A stretch of 64,000 nt of DNA from Alistipes sp. (GTDB lineage: Bacteria; Bacteroidota; Bacteroidia; Bacteroidales; Rikenellaceae), in contig JAJQED010000020.1 of NCBI GenBank assembly GCA_021201825.1, positions 1 to 64,000 on the forward strand, written 5' to 3'. The position numbers and the translations under genes were made by a program. Positions 24,972 to 33,776 of the stretch are shown one piece after another (position 1 is the first letter of the stretch; each line of letters starts with the position of its first letter). The notes under the pieces are model-generated. The model ran no database searches. It was not told the DNA's origin and saw nothing but the letters and a program-made list of their open reading frames with translations.

Positions 24972-27866
24972 TTATTCTTCTTTTACGCAGCGGACGGAGA
25001 AAGCGTGGTTGCGTGAGTAGTTGTACTGGGCCGCGTACGTCGGGCTCACGTACAGGCTACCGATCGATGCCGACCAGTAGTCCCCGCAGAAACCGGTGAA
25101 GCTCACCTTGTAGACCCGGTAGCCGGAAAAAGGGAAAAATAAAGAGGCGTTGTTATTCGGATTATAAAACAGCCTGCCAATATAACCTACATCGGCAGAA
25201 TTAGGACGCACTGCTGTATTGGCAAAACTCGTATTTGAAATCTGTATATAATGCCTGTCAAAAAAGCCGTCTGCCAAATACCCCCAAAGACTGTTATCAT
25301 TGTTTCTGCTGTTCGAAGTCTGTGGATTAAGCCACAAGGACTGTCGTTGTTCCGAATCGGCTATCGCCGGAGAAGAAATTGCCGCAGAAGTACTCCCGTC
25401 AGTTGGTCGGCGATACCCCATAGGGCACGTTTCATTGGTTGCTTTCAGGGCATCCCAATGCTTATTCGTCTCGTTATTATCCCACCCCGTTATCATATCC
25501 GTCGGGTTAGTCGGATGCCACGCGTACGTTGGTAAATTCTCATTCGCCCACTGGAAAAAAGCACCCCCCTGTGACGGATATTCCGTAAAAACTCCACCGT
25601 TAACTCCAACCTGGGAATGGTCCCTATAATCGGTCCCCCCCGTTTTTGTCCCATCCAGATAATCCTGCGCCGTCAGGTTGTAAGGCGAATATTTCACGGT
25701 CTTTGTCCGGGCCGATATTGCACCGTTAGGCACCGGGTCGCCGTTGCGCATAAGGTAGTCGGCCGCCTCACCCTGCCGGATGTATAAAAGCTGAGACTTC
25801 TTGTAATCATTGTAGATAAGTCTTATTACCCCGTAACGGTGTTCCTCGGGGCCGATAGTACCATCGAGTCCAATCCGGAAATAAATCTCGCCCGTATCAT
25901 CCGCCGCACAGTTTCCGCTTACGGTTGTAGCGTTACCGCCGACCTGGTGTTGCCCGTCCTCTGTCAACATATCAGCAACGGTCTGGCCTTTCCATTCCAC
26001 ACCCCCGGAAGGTTGCTCGGTGTCGAGCATGATCCACTCCTCCCCGGCAATTACCGTGGCATTCCATTCCCCCTCTATGCCCGAACCGTTCACGCTCCTT
26101 AAATTACGGATCAACCTCTCCCCGGTCTGGTCATGGCGCCAGAAAGCCCCGACATATCCGTAATTCATATAAGTTTCCACGATAGCGTCTTGATTAACAT
26201 AAATCTTCGAGCGGAGAAGCTGGCCGCCGTCAACCATACGTGAGGCGTAAATCGTTCCTCCTGTCTGCGGTCCTTCATAATTTAATTGAATCCCCATAAT
26301 GTGTAGGGCACCCGGTTCATGGAGTGTAACGGCATCGGTAATTTCGTTTTCCCCGTCCGTCGAAACGCTCAACCAATCTCCCGTACCCCGGCTCTCGATC
26401 TCGCAAGTCACGTAATCCTCGTCGGGTAATTGAATTACTCCTAAACCGGAGAGAGCTGCCCGCCTCTCGAACGTTACGGTCTGCAAGAGGTTGCCGAGAG
26501 TCAGGGTTGCCGTAGCGGAAGTTACACCTGTGGGCATTGTCACCGTCACGGGGGTCGCCGTGGCGGTTCCGGCGGAAGTGCCGATCGCGATGGTGGTCGT
26601 GGAGGCCGTAACGGTTCCGGACCCGTCGGTAACCACGAAAACGATTTTACCCGCCGTGGCTGAAATACCCGTATGGGCGTCGGTAGTTACGGTAAAGGCT
26701 TCGGTAAGGTCTGTTTCGTCGCCGTAAACCACTACCGAGGAGTTGGACACGGCAAGGTAATACTGCCCGTTGCTGACGATCTCGTGTCCGGTGGCGTCCA
26801 TAACCTCGATCTCGCCCCGGATGCCGTTCCACGGGTCGCCGGCGATAGCCTCCTGTACGGTCGGGTAACCTTTCGTCGCCGAATGTATAGTAAAGATGTA
26901 TTTTTTATTGCGTTCCACCGGTATCAGCTCGCCCCCGACCGTGAACGCAAGTTTGTAATAGCACATTTCCCCGTTATAGGTGGCCTGGAAGATAAGTTCG
27001 GTTCCCTGCGCGGTCGGACACTCGTAGAGATAAAGCGGAAACATCCCGGGTGCACCGGGGCCGGTAGCCGCGTTATCGCCCTCGGTATTCGATAATGTGT
27101 TCATCATGTCGGTCACATTGTCCGGGTCGTTAATGTAGGTTCCCGAATAATGGTATAGGGAGCCGTTCCGGGATGCTTTCAGGGCACCGATCGAGAACTG
27201 TTCCAGGTAATCTATTTCCGGGGAAATAAATATCTCCGCCAACGCCACGGCCCGCGAGAGGACAAGTTTGCCCGATGCCGAGCCGAGGTCGGTATTTTCA
27301 TCGATCCCGCCCGGGGCGGTTACGGCGCATGCGGCGGGAGGCGCGGGCAAGGTGGTCATAAGTTCGGAATATATCGGCTTGTCATGGAGAGGAACATCGA
27401 GCTTTGTGGTTTGAACAAGGCCGCCGAGCTGCGCGAGCGTCGTACCGTCGAGATCCGCGGCGAGGGTTGCGGCATCGAACGTCTTGTCGGCCGTGCCGTT
27501 GAAATACATGGTGGGAGCGTTGCCGATTATAACCACCGTACTCGGGGACGTGGTTTTCGAGAGGGTTACCGTCGTGGACGTGCCGTTACGCTCCGATAAT
27601 ACGGCCTCGGAGAACACGGCATCCCCGTCGGTTCCGGTATAGACCAGCACCATCGGCGGGTCTCCACCGTAAACCTCGTTCGGCTCGTCGGCCCTCGTGG
27701 CGGGGAGGGCGTAGCCGGGCTGGTCGGTGTATAGTTCCAGCCGCACCTTGTCGGAGGGCTGGGGCGACGGTGCTTCGACCTCTTCCCGCACACATCCCGA
27801 AATGGCGGAAAGGAAAACCGCCGTAAAGGCTACCGCATGTATCCCTTTATAGTTTAAGTGTATCAT
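24972..27866 (-). CDS. Giant fimbrillin-like lipoprotein with FISUMP C-terminus (A)
   Basis: A 964-residue putative fimbrial tip or accessory subunit. It has a lipoprotein signal (LSAISGC, Cys25), an ALPATRAD segment near residue 58 resembling the arginine maturation site of fimbrillins, Mfa/FimA-like N-terminal beta domains, a middle Ig/BACON-like region (DWLSVSTDG, then YIRQGEAADYLMRNGDP), and a C-terminal FISUMP domain (about 700-964, ending GDYWSASIGSLYVSP to HAFSVRCVKEE). It is the last gene of the operon, 145 bp after its paralogue B, with which it shares YVGAFWR, YLMR and YNLT-x-YL-GTKTGGT. A role at the fimbrial tip is inferred from position and size. Confidence 0.8.
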   Translation of the reverse strand: MIHLNYKGIHAVAFTAVFLSAISGCVREEVEAPSPQPSDKVRLELYTDQPGYALPATRADEPNEVYGGDPPMVLVYTGTDGDAVFSEAVLSERNGTSTTVTLSKTTSPSTVVIIGNAPTMYFNGTADKTFDAATLAADLDGTTLAQLGGLVQTTKLDVPLHDKPIYSELMTTLPAPPAACAVTAPGGIDENTDLGSASGKLVLSRAVALAEIFISPEIDYLEQFSIGALKASRNGSLYHYSGTYINDPDNVTDMMNTLSNTEGDNAATGPGAPGMFPLYLYECPTAQGTELIFQATYNGEMCYYKLAFTVGGELIPVERNKKYIFTIHSATKGYPTVQEAIAGDPWNGIRGEIEVMDATGHEIVSNGQYYLAVSNSSVVVYGDETDLTEAFTVTTDAHTGISATAGKIVFVVTDGSGTVTASTTTIAIGTSAGTATATPVTVTMPTGVTSATATLTLGNLLQTVTFERRAALSGLGVIQLPDEDYVTCEIESRGTGDWLSVSTDGENEITDAVTLHEPGALHIMGIQLNYEGPQTGGTIYASRMVDGGQLLRSKIYVNQDAIVETYMNYGYVGAFWRHDQTGERLIRNLRSVNGSGIEGEWNATVIAGEEWIMLDTEQPSGGVEWKGQTVADMLTEDGQHQVGGNATTVSGNCAADDTGEIYFRIGLDGTIGPEEHRYGVIRLIYNDYKKSQLLYIRQGEAADYLMRNGDPVPNGAISARTKTVKYSPYNLTAQDYLDGTKTGGTDYRDHSQVGVNGGVFTEYPSQGGAFFQWANENLPTYAWHPTNPTDMITGWDNNETNKHWDALKATNETCPMGYRRPTDGSTSAAISSPAIADSEQRQSLWLNPQTSNSRNNDNSLWGYLADGFFDRHYIQISNTSFANTAVRPNSADVGYIGRLFYNPNNNASLFFPFSGYRVYKVSFTGFCGDYWSASIGSLYVSPTYAAQYNYSRNHAFSVRCVKEE

Positions 27867-28011
27867 ATATTTTGGTTTTCTTTAGGATGAAGTCGGCCAT
27901 TTATACTACAGTTACCGGTGTCGTAAAATGGTTCATCGGTGCAATCACGGAGGCCGGAAGCAGGATTCCCGCCAGAGCTGTTTTATATATTTTATTACAC
28001 ATATATCGTTT

Positions 28012-30717
28012 CTATTTTTCGGGAACACACCGCACGGTGATGCTCACACCAGCGTTAACACTCCCGCGAGAGATGTAATATATATTTAGTGCTTCCAGAA
28101 AATTGAAAGACAGTGTAGTGCTACTTGTAGTCGTGCCCTCTCCGATAGTCTGGGTGAAAGCGTAGTGTCCGGTTTGGCCGGAACCTCCGGGCGAGGTGCC
28201 GTTGCCTCGCGTGCCGGACAACGGAAAAAACAAACTACCGTAATTCCACGGATTGAACATAACTACCCCTAAATGTGCAATACGGTGGTCCGTCTTACTG
28301 ACTACATTGTGATTCTCAAAACCATGACTTTCGAGCGGCCGCCGGTCGAAAAACCCGTCCGCATAATAACCTTTCACGCTGTTTGACAGCTCATTTTGAT
28401 TATCTACCGGAGGATTCAGAAACAGGGATTGCGCACCTTCGCTCTCCTCGACTGGAGGTGTAAAAACCGTATTAAGCGTCCTCGTCTGATCGGTCGGGCC
28501 GTCGTCGGGAATTCGGTATCCTTTAGGGCATACCTCCCGGGCATCTTTTTTAGTGGCCCATGTTCCTGACTCCGAAGAAAAAGACCCTGCTACGGGTGTC
28601 CCGTTTATAGGATGCAAAATGTACCTTAGGAAATCCCGTGCGTGCATGGTTACGAACCCTCCCGTTTGTGTCGGGTACTCGGTAAACGCGGAATATGTAC
28701 GGTTCTCGTCCGTATAGGGACCGCTTCCCCCTAACTGGGAATGGGTGTCTATTGTGGTACCTCCCGTCTTTGTCCCGTTCAGGTATTCCTCGGAGGTGAG
28801 GTTGTATACGGTATATTTTGTGGACAGCGGCCTGTACTGACCGTTGACAAGGCTCAGGCTGTTGTCGGCCGCAGGGTCTGTGGGCCGCATCAGATAATCG
28901 TCCTGCTCGCCCTGCCTTAGGTAGAGGTAATGGTTCTTGTCGGGGTCGTCGTCCCCGTCCCAGACGATTTTTACGCGGGCGTAGCGCGGTGCGGCGCCGG
29001 TATTGGGCCCGGTACACCCGAGGCGGAAAAAGATATGCTCGTTGCCGCCGATCGTACCTTGGTCCTTCTCCACTGGGAAGTCCTCGGCCTCGCCGGGATC
29101 TTCCGTCCAGTAATTAGGGTCGGGGCTTTTGCCCGCGGCAATCTTTACCCAGCCGGTTTGAGTACCCGTCTCCGTGCTGTATTCGACGGAAGCGGTCCAC
29201 GCCTTTTCGTCGTTGTTTGGGATCACTATAACCCTTTCTCCGACCTCGTTGGCCCGCCAGAATGCCCCGACATAGTCGTGGTACTCCATAAGGGGGTAAC
29301 CCACTATCTTCACGTCCACTTCGATAGAGCGTTTAAGCCCGCCGGCATTAAGCATCAGTGTGTATGAACCGTCCGCTGCGCCACTCTCACGGTCGGTCAT
29401 AATGTCGATCCAGCCCTGCCCGGTTGCCGGGTCGAAAACAAGGTTCGACTGCGAGCCGTCGGTAAGGCCGGTAAAGATGGCGTCGGCCGGCGTGGCCGGT
29501 TCAACCGATATATCTTCCCTTTTGCGGGTAGTCCAGAACCATATGCGGGCCATATTGCGCTCGTTGATAGAGGCTTTGACCGCCGAGACGTTCAGAACGA
29601 CGTCGTCTATGGGGTCGCCGTCGACCGTCGACCAGCCTTTGACTTCGATAGATATATCGATCTCGGCCGAGTTTTCCTTTATCGAACCTTTTACGTCAAA
29701 ATAGTGGTTCCGGGGCATGGTATAATCGGGCCCCGAAAGGTCATAGCCTAATCGGCCGGAAACCATACGCACCGTGCCGTTCTCCAGCAGCCCCAGCCTT
29801 ATGGTTACCGCTTTTGCGGCATCCGATTTTTGGCTGAGCAGGTATTCGGGAAGAATGATACGGGGATAAATAATTTCATAAGGTGTGGTCGGGCTGCCGC
29901 TCTCTATCCTGCCGGGAACATATTCATAACCCAACGGTGTAAAATTCGCTTCGTAATCAGCGGTAACCAAAGAACCGCCGTACTCTTCTCCCAAAAGGTT
30001 CATCCGCGCGGGAACATTATCCAAATACAAAAGATATTTCATATCCGAATTCTGGATACCATACTGTTGCCAGGCGGTTCCCTGCGCAGTGGTAAGGCTT
30101 AGGGTAACATCGACCCTGACCGCTACCCGCTCCATCGAGATTTTCCAAGTACCCGTATGGTCTGTCCCGGCAACGTTCACATGGTTGTCCTCCAGAACCT
30201 GAACATTGTCATAAACGGCGAGCATGGGGATACGTCCGTTCCACTGGAGCGACTGGTAATCGAGAGTTACTTCTTTCAACTGTTCGAGAGTGTTTACCTG
30301 CTGGTCATCCCCGAGAATACCTGACATAGTCGGGTCAACTTTCTCGTTGGCGATAAATACCATCGTGAAATCTCCGGTATAGATTTCCGCCTCGGCTGTC
30401 CATACTACATTTTCATTAGAGTTGCCTTTGCCTTCCGAGTTCGAATCGTCTGAGTCGGTATTGACCAGCCGGTTAAAAATGAGCCTTTTTGTCTTGGTAT
30501 CGTAACCCATGACCCGAAGACAAGTTACATGGTGATCGAGCCAGGCGTGGTCGTCATTTTCGACAGCTATCCTCGTCTCCGCTCCGAGCGTGATACTGAC
30601 GGGAATCCCGTACGGCACATCGCTCCTTGAAGCGACATCTTCCCTGACGCATGAAAGCATTAAGGTCATCGCCGTGCAAAGGCAAAATATCAATCTTAAT
30701 ATATATTTCATAAACAT
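28012..30717 (-). CDS. Giant fimbrillin-like lipoprotein with FISUMP C-terminus (B)
   Basis: A 901-residue paralogue of the downstream protein. Lipobox LMLSC (Cys23); N-terminal Mfa/FimA-like domain (RIAVENDDHAWLDHHVTCLRVMGYD); middle region with YVGAFWRANEVGERVIV and YLYLRQGEQDDYLMRPTDP; C-terminal FISUMP domain with CPKGYRIPDDG, YADGFFDRR, SLFFPLSGTRGNG and a final ITVRCVPEK. It starts 4 bp after the Mfa2-like gene, so the two are tightly coupled. Likely a tip or adhesin subunit; ligand unknown. ATG at codon 3 (MKYILRL) is an alternative start. Confidence 0.82.
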   Translation of the reverse strand: MFMKYILRLIFCLCTAMTLMLSCVREDVASRSDVPYGIPVSITLGAETRIAVENDDHAWLDHHVTCLRVMGYDTKTKRLIFNRLVNTDSDDSNSEGKGNSNENVVWTAEAEIYTGDFTMVFIANEKVDPTMSGILGDDQQVNTLEQLKEVTLDYQSLQWNGRIPMLAVYDNVQVLEDNHVNVAGTDHTGTWKISMERVAVRVDVTLSLTTAQGTAWQQYGIQNSDMKYLLYLDNVPARMNLLGEEYGGSLVTADYEANFTPLGYEYVPGRIESGSPTTPYEIIYPRIILPEYLLSQKSDAAKAVTIRLGLLENGTVRMVSGRLGYDLSGPDYTMPRNHYFDVKGSIKENSAEIDISIEVKGWSTVDGDPIDDVVLNVSAVKASINERNMARIWFWTTRKREDISVEPATPADAIFTGLTDGSQSNLVFDPATGQGWIDIMTDRESGAADGSYTLMLNAGGLKRSIEVDVKIVGYPLMEYHDYVGAFWRANEVGERVIVIPNNDEKAWTASVEYSTETGTQTGWVKIAAGKSPDPNYWTEDPGEAEDFPVEKDQGTIGGNEHIFFRLGCTGPNTGAAPRYARVKIVWDGDDDPDKNHYLYLRQGEQDDYLMRPTDPAADNSLSLVNGQYRPLSTKYTVYNLTSEEYLNGTKTGGTTIDTHSQLGGSGPYTDENRTYSAFTEYPTQTGGFVTMHARDFLRYILHPINGTPVAGSFSSESGTWATKKDAREVCPKGYRIPDDGPTDQTRTLNTVFTPPVEESEGAQSLFLNPPVDNQNELSNSVKGYYADGFFDRRPLESHGFENHNVVSKTDHRIAHLGVVMFNPWNYGSLFFPLSGTRGNGTSPGGSGQTGHYAFTQTIGEGTTTSSTTLSFNFLEALNIYYISRGSVNAGVSITVRCVPEK

Positions 30718-30721
30718 CGTA

Positions 30722-31660
30722 TTATCCTATATTACCCTCGTTAGGGTTATATTTCCATCCGTTGACAGAAACGGTTACCCCGAGTATACCGCGGAACGAC
30801 AGCTTTATATCGAACTCGAACTCGCGCTCGAAATCGACCGTCCGCCCGTTGGCCGCATAGGCTTTCTTTATCATATCTACGAGATCGTCCCCGAAAAGAC
30901 TCTCCCCGGCGGTACTGTCGGAGAAATCGAACCAAGGGGTGCGCCCGTCCATTATCTTCAATACGGTCATCGAAGAGTAGATGTTTTCGTCGGTGAAACC
31001 GGCGGTGCGGATATATTCGATAGTATTCTCTTCCAGCTCGATAACCGAGTTATCGAACGCGAATTGCAGGAAGTTATCCGTTACGGTAAAAGTATATTGG
31101 TCGTCGCCGGGCGGGATACCCTCGACTGTAAAATTCAGCTTGTATGTATTCGGCCTCAGAATAACGGTAAACTCGTTATCGGCAGCCTCAATGACCTGGG
31201 CATCGGTAAACATACCGTGGTGAAGGTCGTCTATGTCGTCGGTGATTTTCCCGTCCTCGGGATACTTCATCGAAATTACAAGGGCTTCCGCAGGGTCGTC
31301 CTTGCCGTAAGTTGGTATTGTTTTGTCGTAAATTTGGCCCTGGTTCGTCCAGGCTACAAAATGGTAGGTGCCGGGTTCTATGTCGAATTCGGCCACGTAG
31401 GTCTGACCGTAAGTGTAAGCATCCCCCTGCCATGAGCCGACGTATCGTTGCTGTTCATCAAAGATGTAAATAACAACGTTGTCGATACGGCCGAGAGCAT
31501 CGGCACGCGTTTCTTCCGCGATAGTCCTGACGATAATCCGCACCTTCGATACCTCGTCGAAGCAATCGTCGTCGTTCTCTTTCAGGCAGGATGTGACCGC
31601 CGGTAGAATCGCAAGCAGCAGTAACAAACGGAGTGCGGTATAGGTTTTTCTCATGTTCAT
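30722..31660 (-). CDS. Mfa2/FimB-type fimbrial anchor lipoprotein
   Basis: A 312-residue lipoprotein (LPAVTSC, Cys25) with the FimB/Mfa2 layout: VSKVRIIVRT, DNVVIYIFDEQQRYVG, then EFDIEPGTYHFVAWTNQG, a pattern typical of the anchor subunit that holds the Mfa-type fimbria to the outer membrane and limits its length. An EETRADALG segment near residue 52 resembles a maturation site. It follows the Mfa1-like gene by 103 bp and precedes giant protein B. Start codon 3 (MRKTYTAL) is possible. Confidence 0.82.
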   Translation of the reverse strand: MNMRKTYTALRLLLLLAILPAVTSCLKENDDDCFDEVSKVRIIVRTIAEETRADALGRIDNVVIYIFDEQQRYVGSWQGDAYTYGQTYVAEFDIEPGTYHFVAWTNQGQIYDKTIPTYGKDDPAEALVISMKYPEDGKITDDIDDLHHGMFTDAQVIEAADNEFTVILRPNTYKLNFTVEGIPPGDDQYTFTVTDNFLQFAFDNSVIELEENTIEYIRTAGFTDENIYSSMTVLKIMDGRTPWFDFSDSTAGESLFGDDLVDMIKKAYAANGRTVDFEREFEFDIKLSFRGILGVTVSVNGWKYNPNEGNIG

Positions 31661-31763
31661 ATCGTCGTTCGGAATACCTCGGGTATAAGTATTTGTATAG
31701 TTTGAGTGGATATAAACCCCTGCCCGCCATAACAGGCAGGGGCCATTACAAAATCGGAGTATA

Positions 31764-33176
31764 TTATTCGAGGATCACAGTATTATTCTTGTAAGTCCAC
31801 CTATTGATGGTAACTTCCACGTTGAGCTGGGCCGCGTCCGGGTCGATGTTATCGTCCGGGTCTTTCGGGTCGGGATTGTTAGGTTCTGTCGGGTCGGTCG
31901 GGTCGATGGGCTTTTCCGGCTCAGTAGGGTCGCCGGGATAACCGGGGAAGTGACCGTCCGTGAGATTGATACCGTTGACCTTAACATGGATAAACTCGTT
32001 ACGACCCACATTGTAGTCATTGTGGCCTTCATGGTTCAGGTAAACCTGGAAGTGAACCCAACCTTTGGTATAGACATAAATATTTTCATCCAATGAGTTC
32101 GCAGGCAGGTTGTATTTATCCACTAAACCGTCAGCTATATCCTGCGCTCTTGCCTGTGTGTTTGTCACGTAGTCCTCTCCCTGGTAATGTACGATATAAA
32201 TATCATCGCTGCCACCGCCGTAAGCGCCTACCGAATGGTAAATCACTTCTTCGTCCGTGGTATCCCATTCCCCGTAATGATCTACTTTCACGGTAGTCGC
32301 TACCATCGCATAGGTCGATTTACCATAAGTGGCATCGCCCGCGGGTTCGTGGTTCTCACAGATATAAAAACCTTCCAGAGCCGAAGCACCCGTATCTCCT
32401 CCCGGATGCGGAGTGGTTACAGTTGCGTTCGTTTTACCTTTACTCGTTGTGAAATCATTGAGGGAACTTTTAGTCGTGGCATTTTTAGCAAGATAGCTTT
32501 CAATAGCCTCGTTATAAACTCCCATTTCCTTCACATCATAAGTGAATTCAACTCCGTTAGACCATTTTTCGGTATAAGAAGCTGCATTGGATGTCCCGAC
32601 AAGTTTCGACACTACACGATCCACCGATACGCTTACGGTACTTACCGTGTTGGGATCGCTGCTGTCGTAAGGCTGAAGTGTAGCTATCTCCGCCCCTGAG
32701 AACATGGTGAAGCCCTTAGATGCGTCGCTGAGATTTGCAAGCTCGTCGAATGCTTCGAGCATCAATGCTTCCGAGCCGTAAGCCACATCTTTTCCGGTCG
32801 GCAGGTTAACCGCGATATAGATCCTTGAGGAGCCTGACATGGTTTTGATATTCTTGCTGTCGCTAAGTTTCCATGTTCCGCTGGATTCGGTGAAATCGCC
32901 GGCCGTTAATTTAGTATGACTGCCTTCCGCAACCGCGTATCCGTCGATTGCTTTGAAAACATATACACTCACCGTTTTTACCGCGTTTTCATCAGCCGTG
33001 CCAGCTACATCATCTTCCCAAGCGCGGGTATTGGCCGATGCAGGCATTTTGAAAGTTATACCGAGGCGGGCGTCCTCACCATCGTCGGACGTTTTCCCTG
33101 AGTTGTCGCCGTCTTTCGAGCAGGCGGCCAGTGTTAGTGCCGCCAGCGCAGCCACTGCGAATGATCTTAATTTCAT
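31764..33176 (-). CDS. Mfa1-type major fimbrial subunit
   Basis: A 470-residue fimbrillin. Lipobox LTLAAC (Cys19); mature domain ARLGITFKMPASANTRAWEDD with a candidate arginine cleavage at TRA near residue 53; NAVKTVSVYVFKAIDGY; IYIAVNLPTG; FYICENHEPAG in the middle. A Pro/Asp-rich linker (PTEPEKPIDPTDPTEP, about 415-445) precedes a C-terminal beta strand (LNVEVTINRWTYKNN), typical of Mfa1-like proteins that polymerise by donor-strand exchange after proteolytic removal of the N-terminal strand. It is the likely shaft protein. An AT-rich 73-bp leader precedes it. Confidence 0.85.
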   Translation of the reverse strand: MKLRSFAVAALAALTLAACSKDGDNSGKTSDDGEDARLGITFKMPASANTRAWEDDVAGTADENAVKTVSVYVFKAIDGYAVAEGSHTKLTAGDFTESSGTWKLSDSKNIKTMSGSSRIYIAVNLPTGKDVAYGSEALMLEAFDELANLSDASKGFTMFSGAEIATLQPYDSSDPNTVSTVSVSVDRVVSKLVGTSNAASYTEKWSNGVEFTYDVKEMGVYNEAIESYLAKNATTKSSLNDFTTSKGKTNATVTTPHPGGDTGASALEGFYICENHEPAGDATYGKSTYAMVATTVKVDHYGEWDTTDEEVIYHSVGAYGGGSDDIYIVHYQGEDYVTNTQARAQDIADGLVDKYNLPANSLDENIYVYTKGWVHFQVYLNHEGHNDYNVGRNEFIHVKVNGINLTDGHFPGYPGDPTEPEKPIDPTDPTEPNNPDPKDPDDNIDPDAAQLNVEVTINRWTYKNNTVILE

Positions 33177-33249
33177 ACTTTTAAAAATTAGAATTAGACA
33201 TTAAGTGTTGATTGTTTTTTAATTGTTTCTGGTTTTGAATTGTATTTGG

Positions 33250-33774
33250 TTAAAATTCCGGTGTGACTTCTTCGACGTTCCACCCATGTATCGTTACCGT
33301 TATTCCGGTCATGGGCTTTAAACCGACATTGGTTCGTCCTTTGACTTTTTCGGCCGAACCGCACAGGGCATCGGTCGTTGAGTTTTCAGTTCTACTGATA
33401 CGGTCTATCGCTTCGAATGAAATATCAGAGGCTTTAGTAATCCCGGGTGCGGGATCTGATGGAAGTATCATATAATGGGAAGTAATATTGACGGCTGCGA
33501 AAACGGCACTGCCGCCGGTATGGTTATCCAACGGTAAAGTGTTGCCGTCGAGCAAGTCTGAGCTGCCGCGGACGATGCCGGTAAGGGTTTCGCCCGCGTC
33601 GAATATAAGGGCTGTTATATCGGTTATTCCGTCAGTATCAAGCCCGGTGAATACTAAGCACGGTCCGATGTTGTCCGGTTCGGAGTCGTCCACCGAGGTG
33701 GAACAACTCCCCATCCAGACCGCCATAGCGGCAATCGCAAATAACGTAATGATATATAGAAACCCCCTTTTCAT
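33250..33774 (-). CDS. Small fimbria-associated lipoprotein
   Basis: A 174-residue lipoprotein (VWMGSC, Cys24) encoded 2 bp after the DUF3868/OmpA gene and before the Mfa1-like shaft gene. The rest is a single beta-rich domain ending TNVGLKPMTGITVTIHGWNVEE, similar in pattern to the C-terminal strand region of FimB/Mfa2 proteins but much shorter than the usual 300 residues. It may be an accessory or truncated anchor subunit. I cannot assign a precise role. Confidence 0.7.
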   Translation of the reverse strand: MKRGFLYIITLFAIAAMAVWMGSCSTSVDDSEPDNIGPCLVFTGLDTDGITDITALIFDAGETLTGIVRGSSDLLDGNTLPLDNHTGGSAVFAAVNITSHYMILPSDPAPGITKASDISFEAIDRISRTENSTTDALCGSAEKVKGRTNVGLKPMTGITVTIHGWNVEEVTPEF

Positions 33775-33776
33775 TT

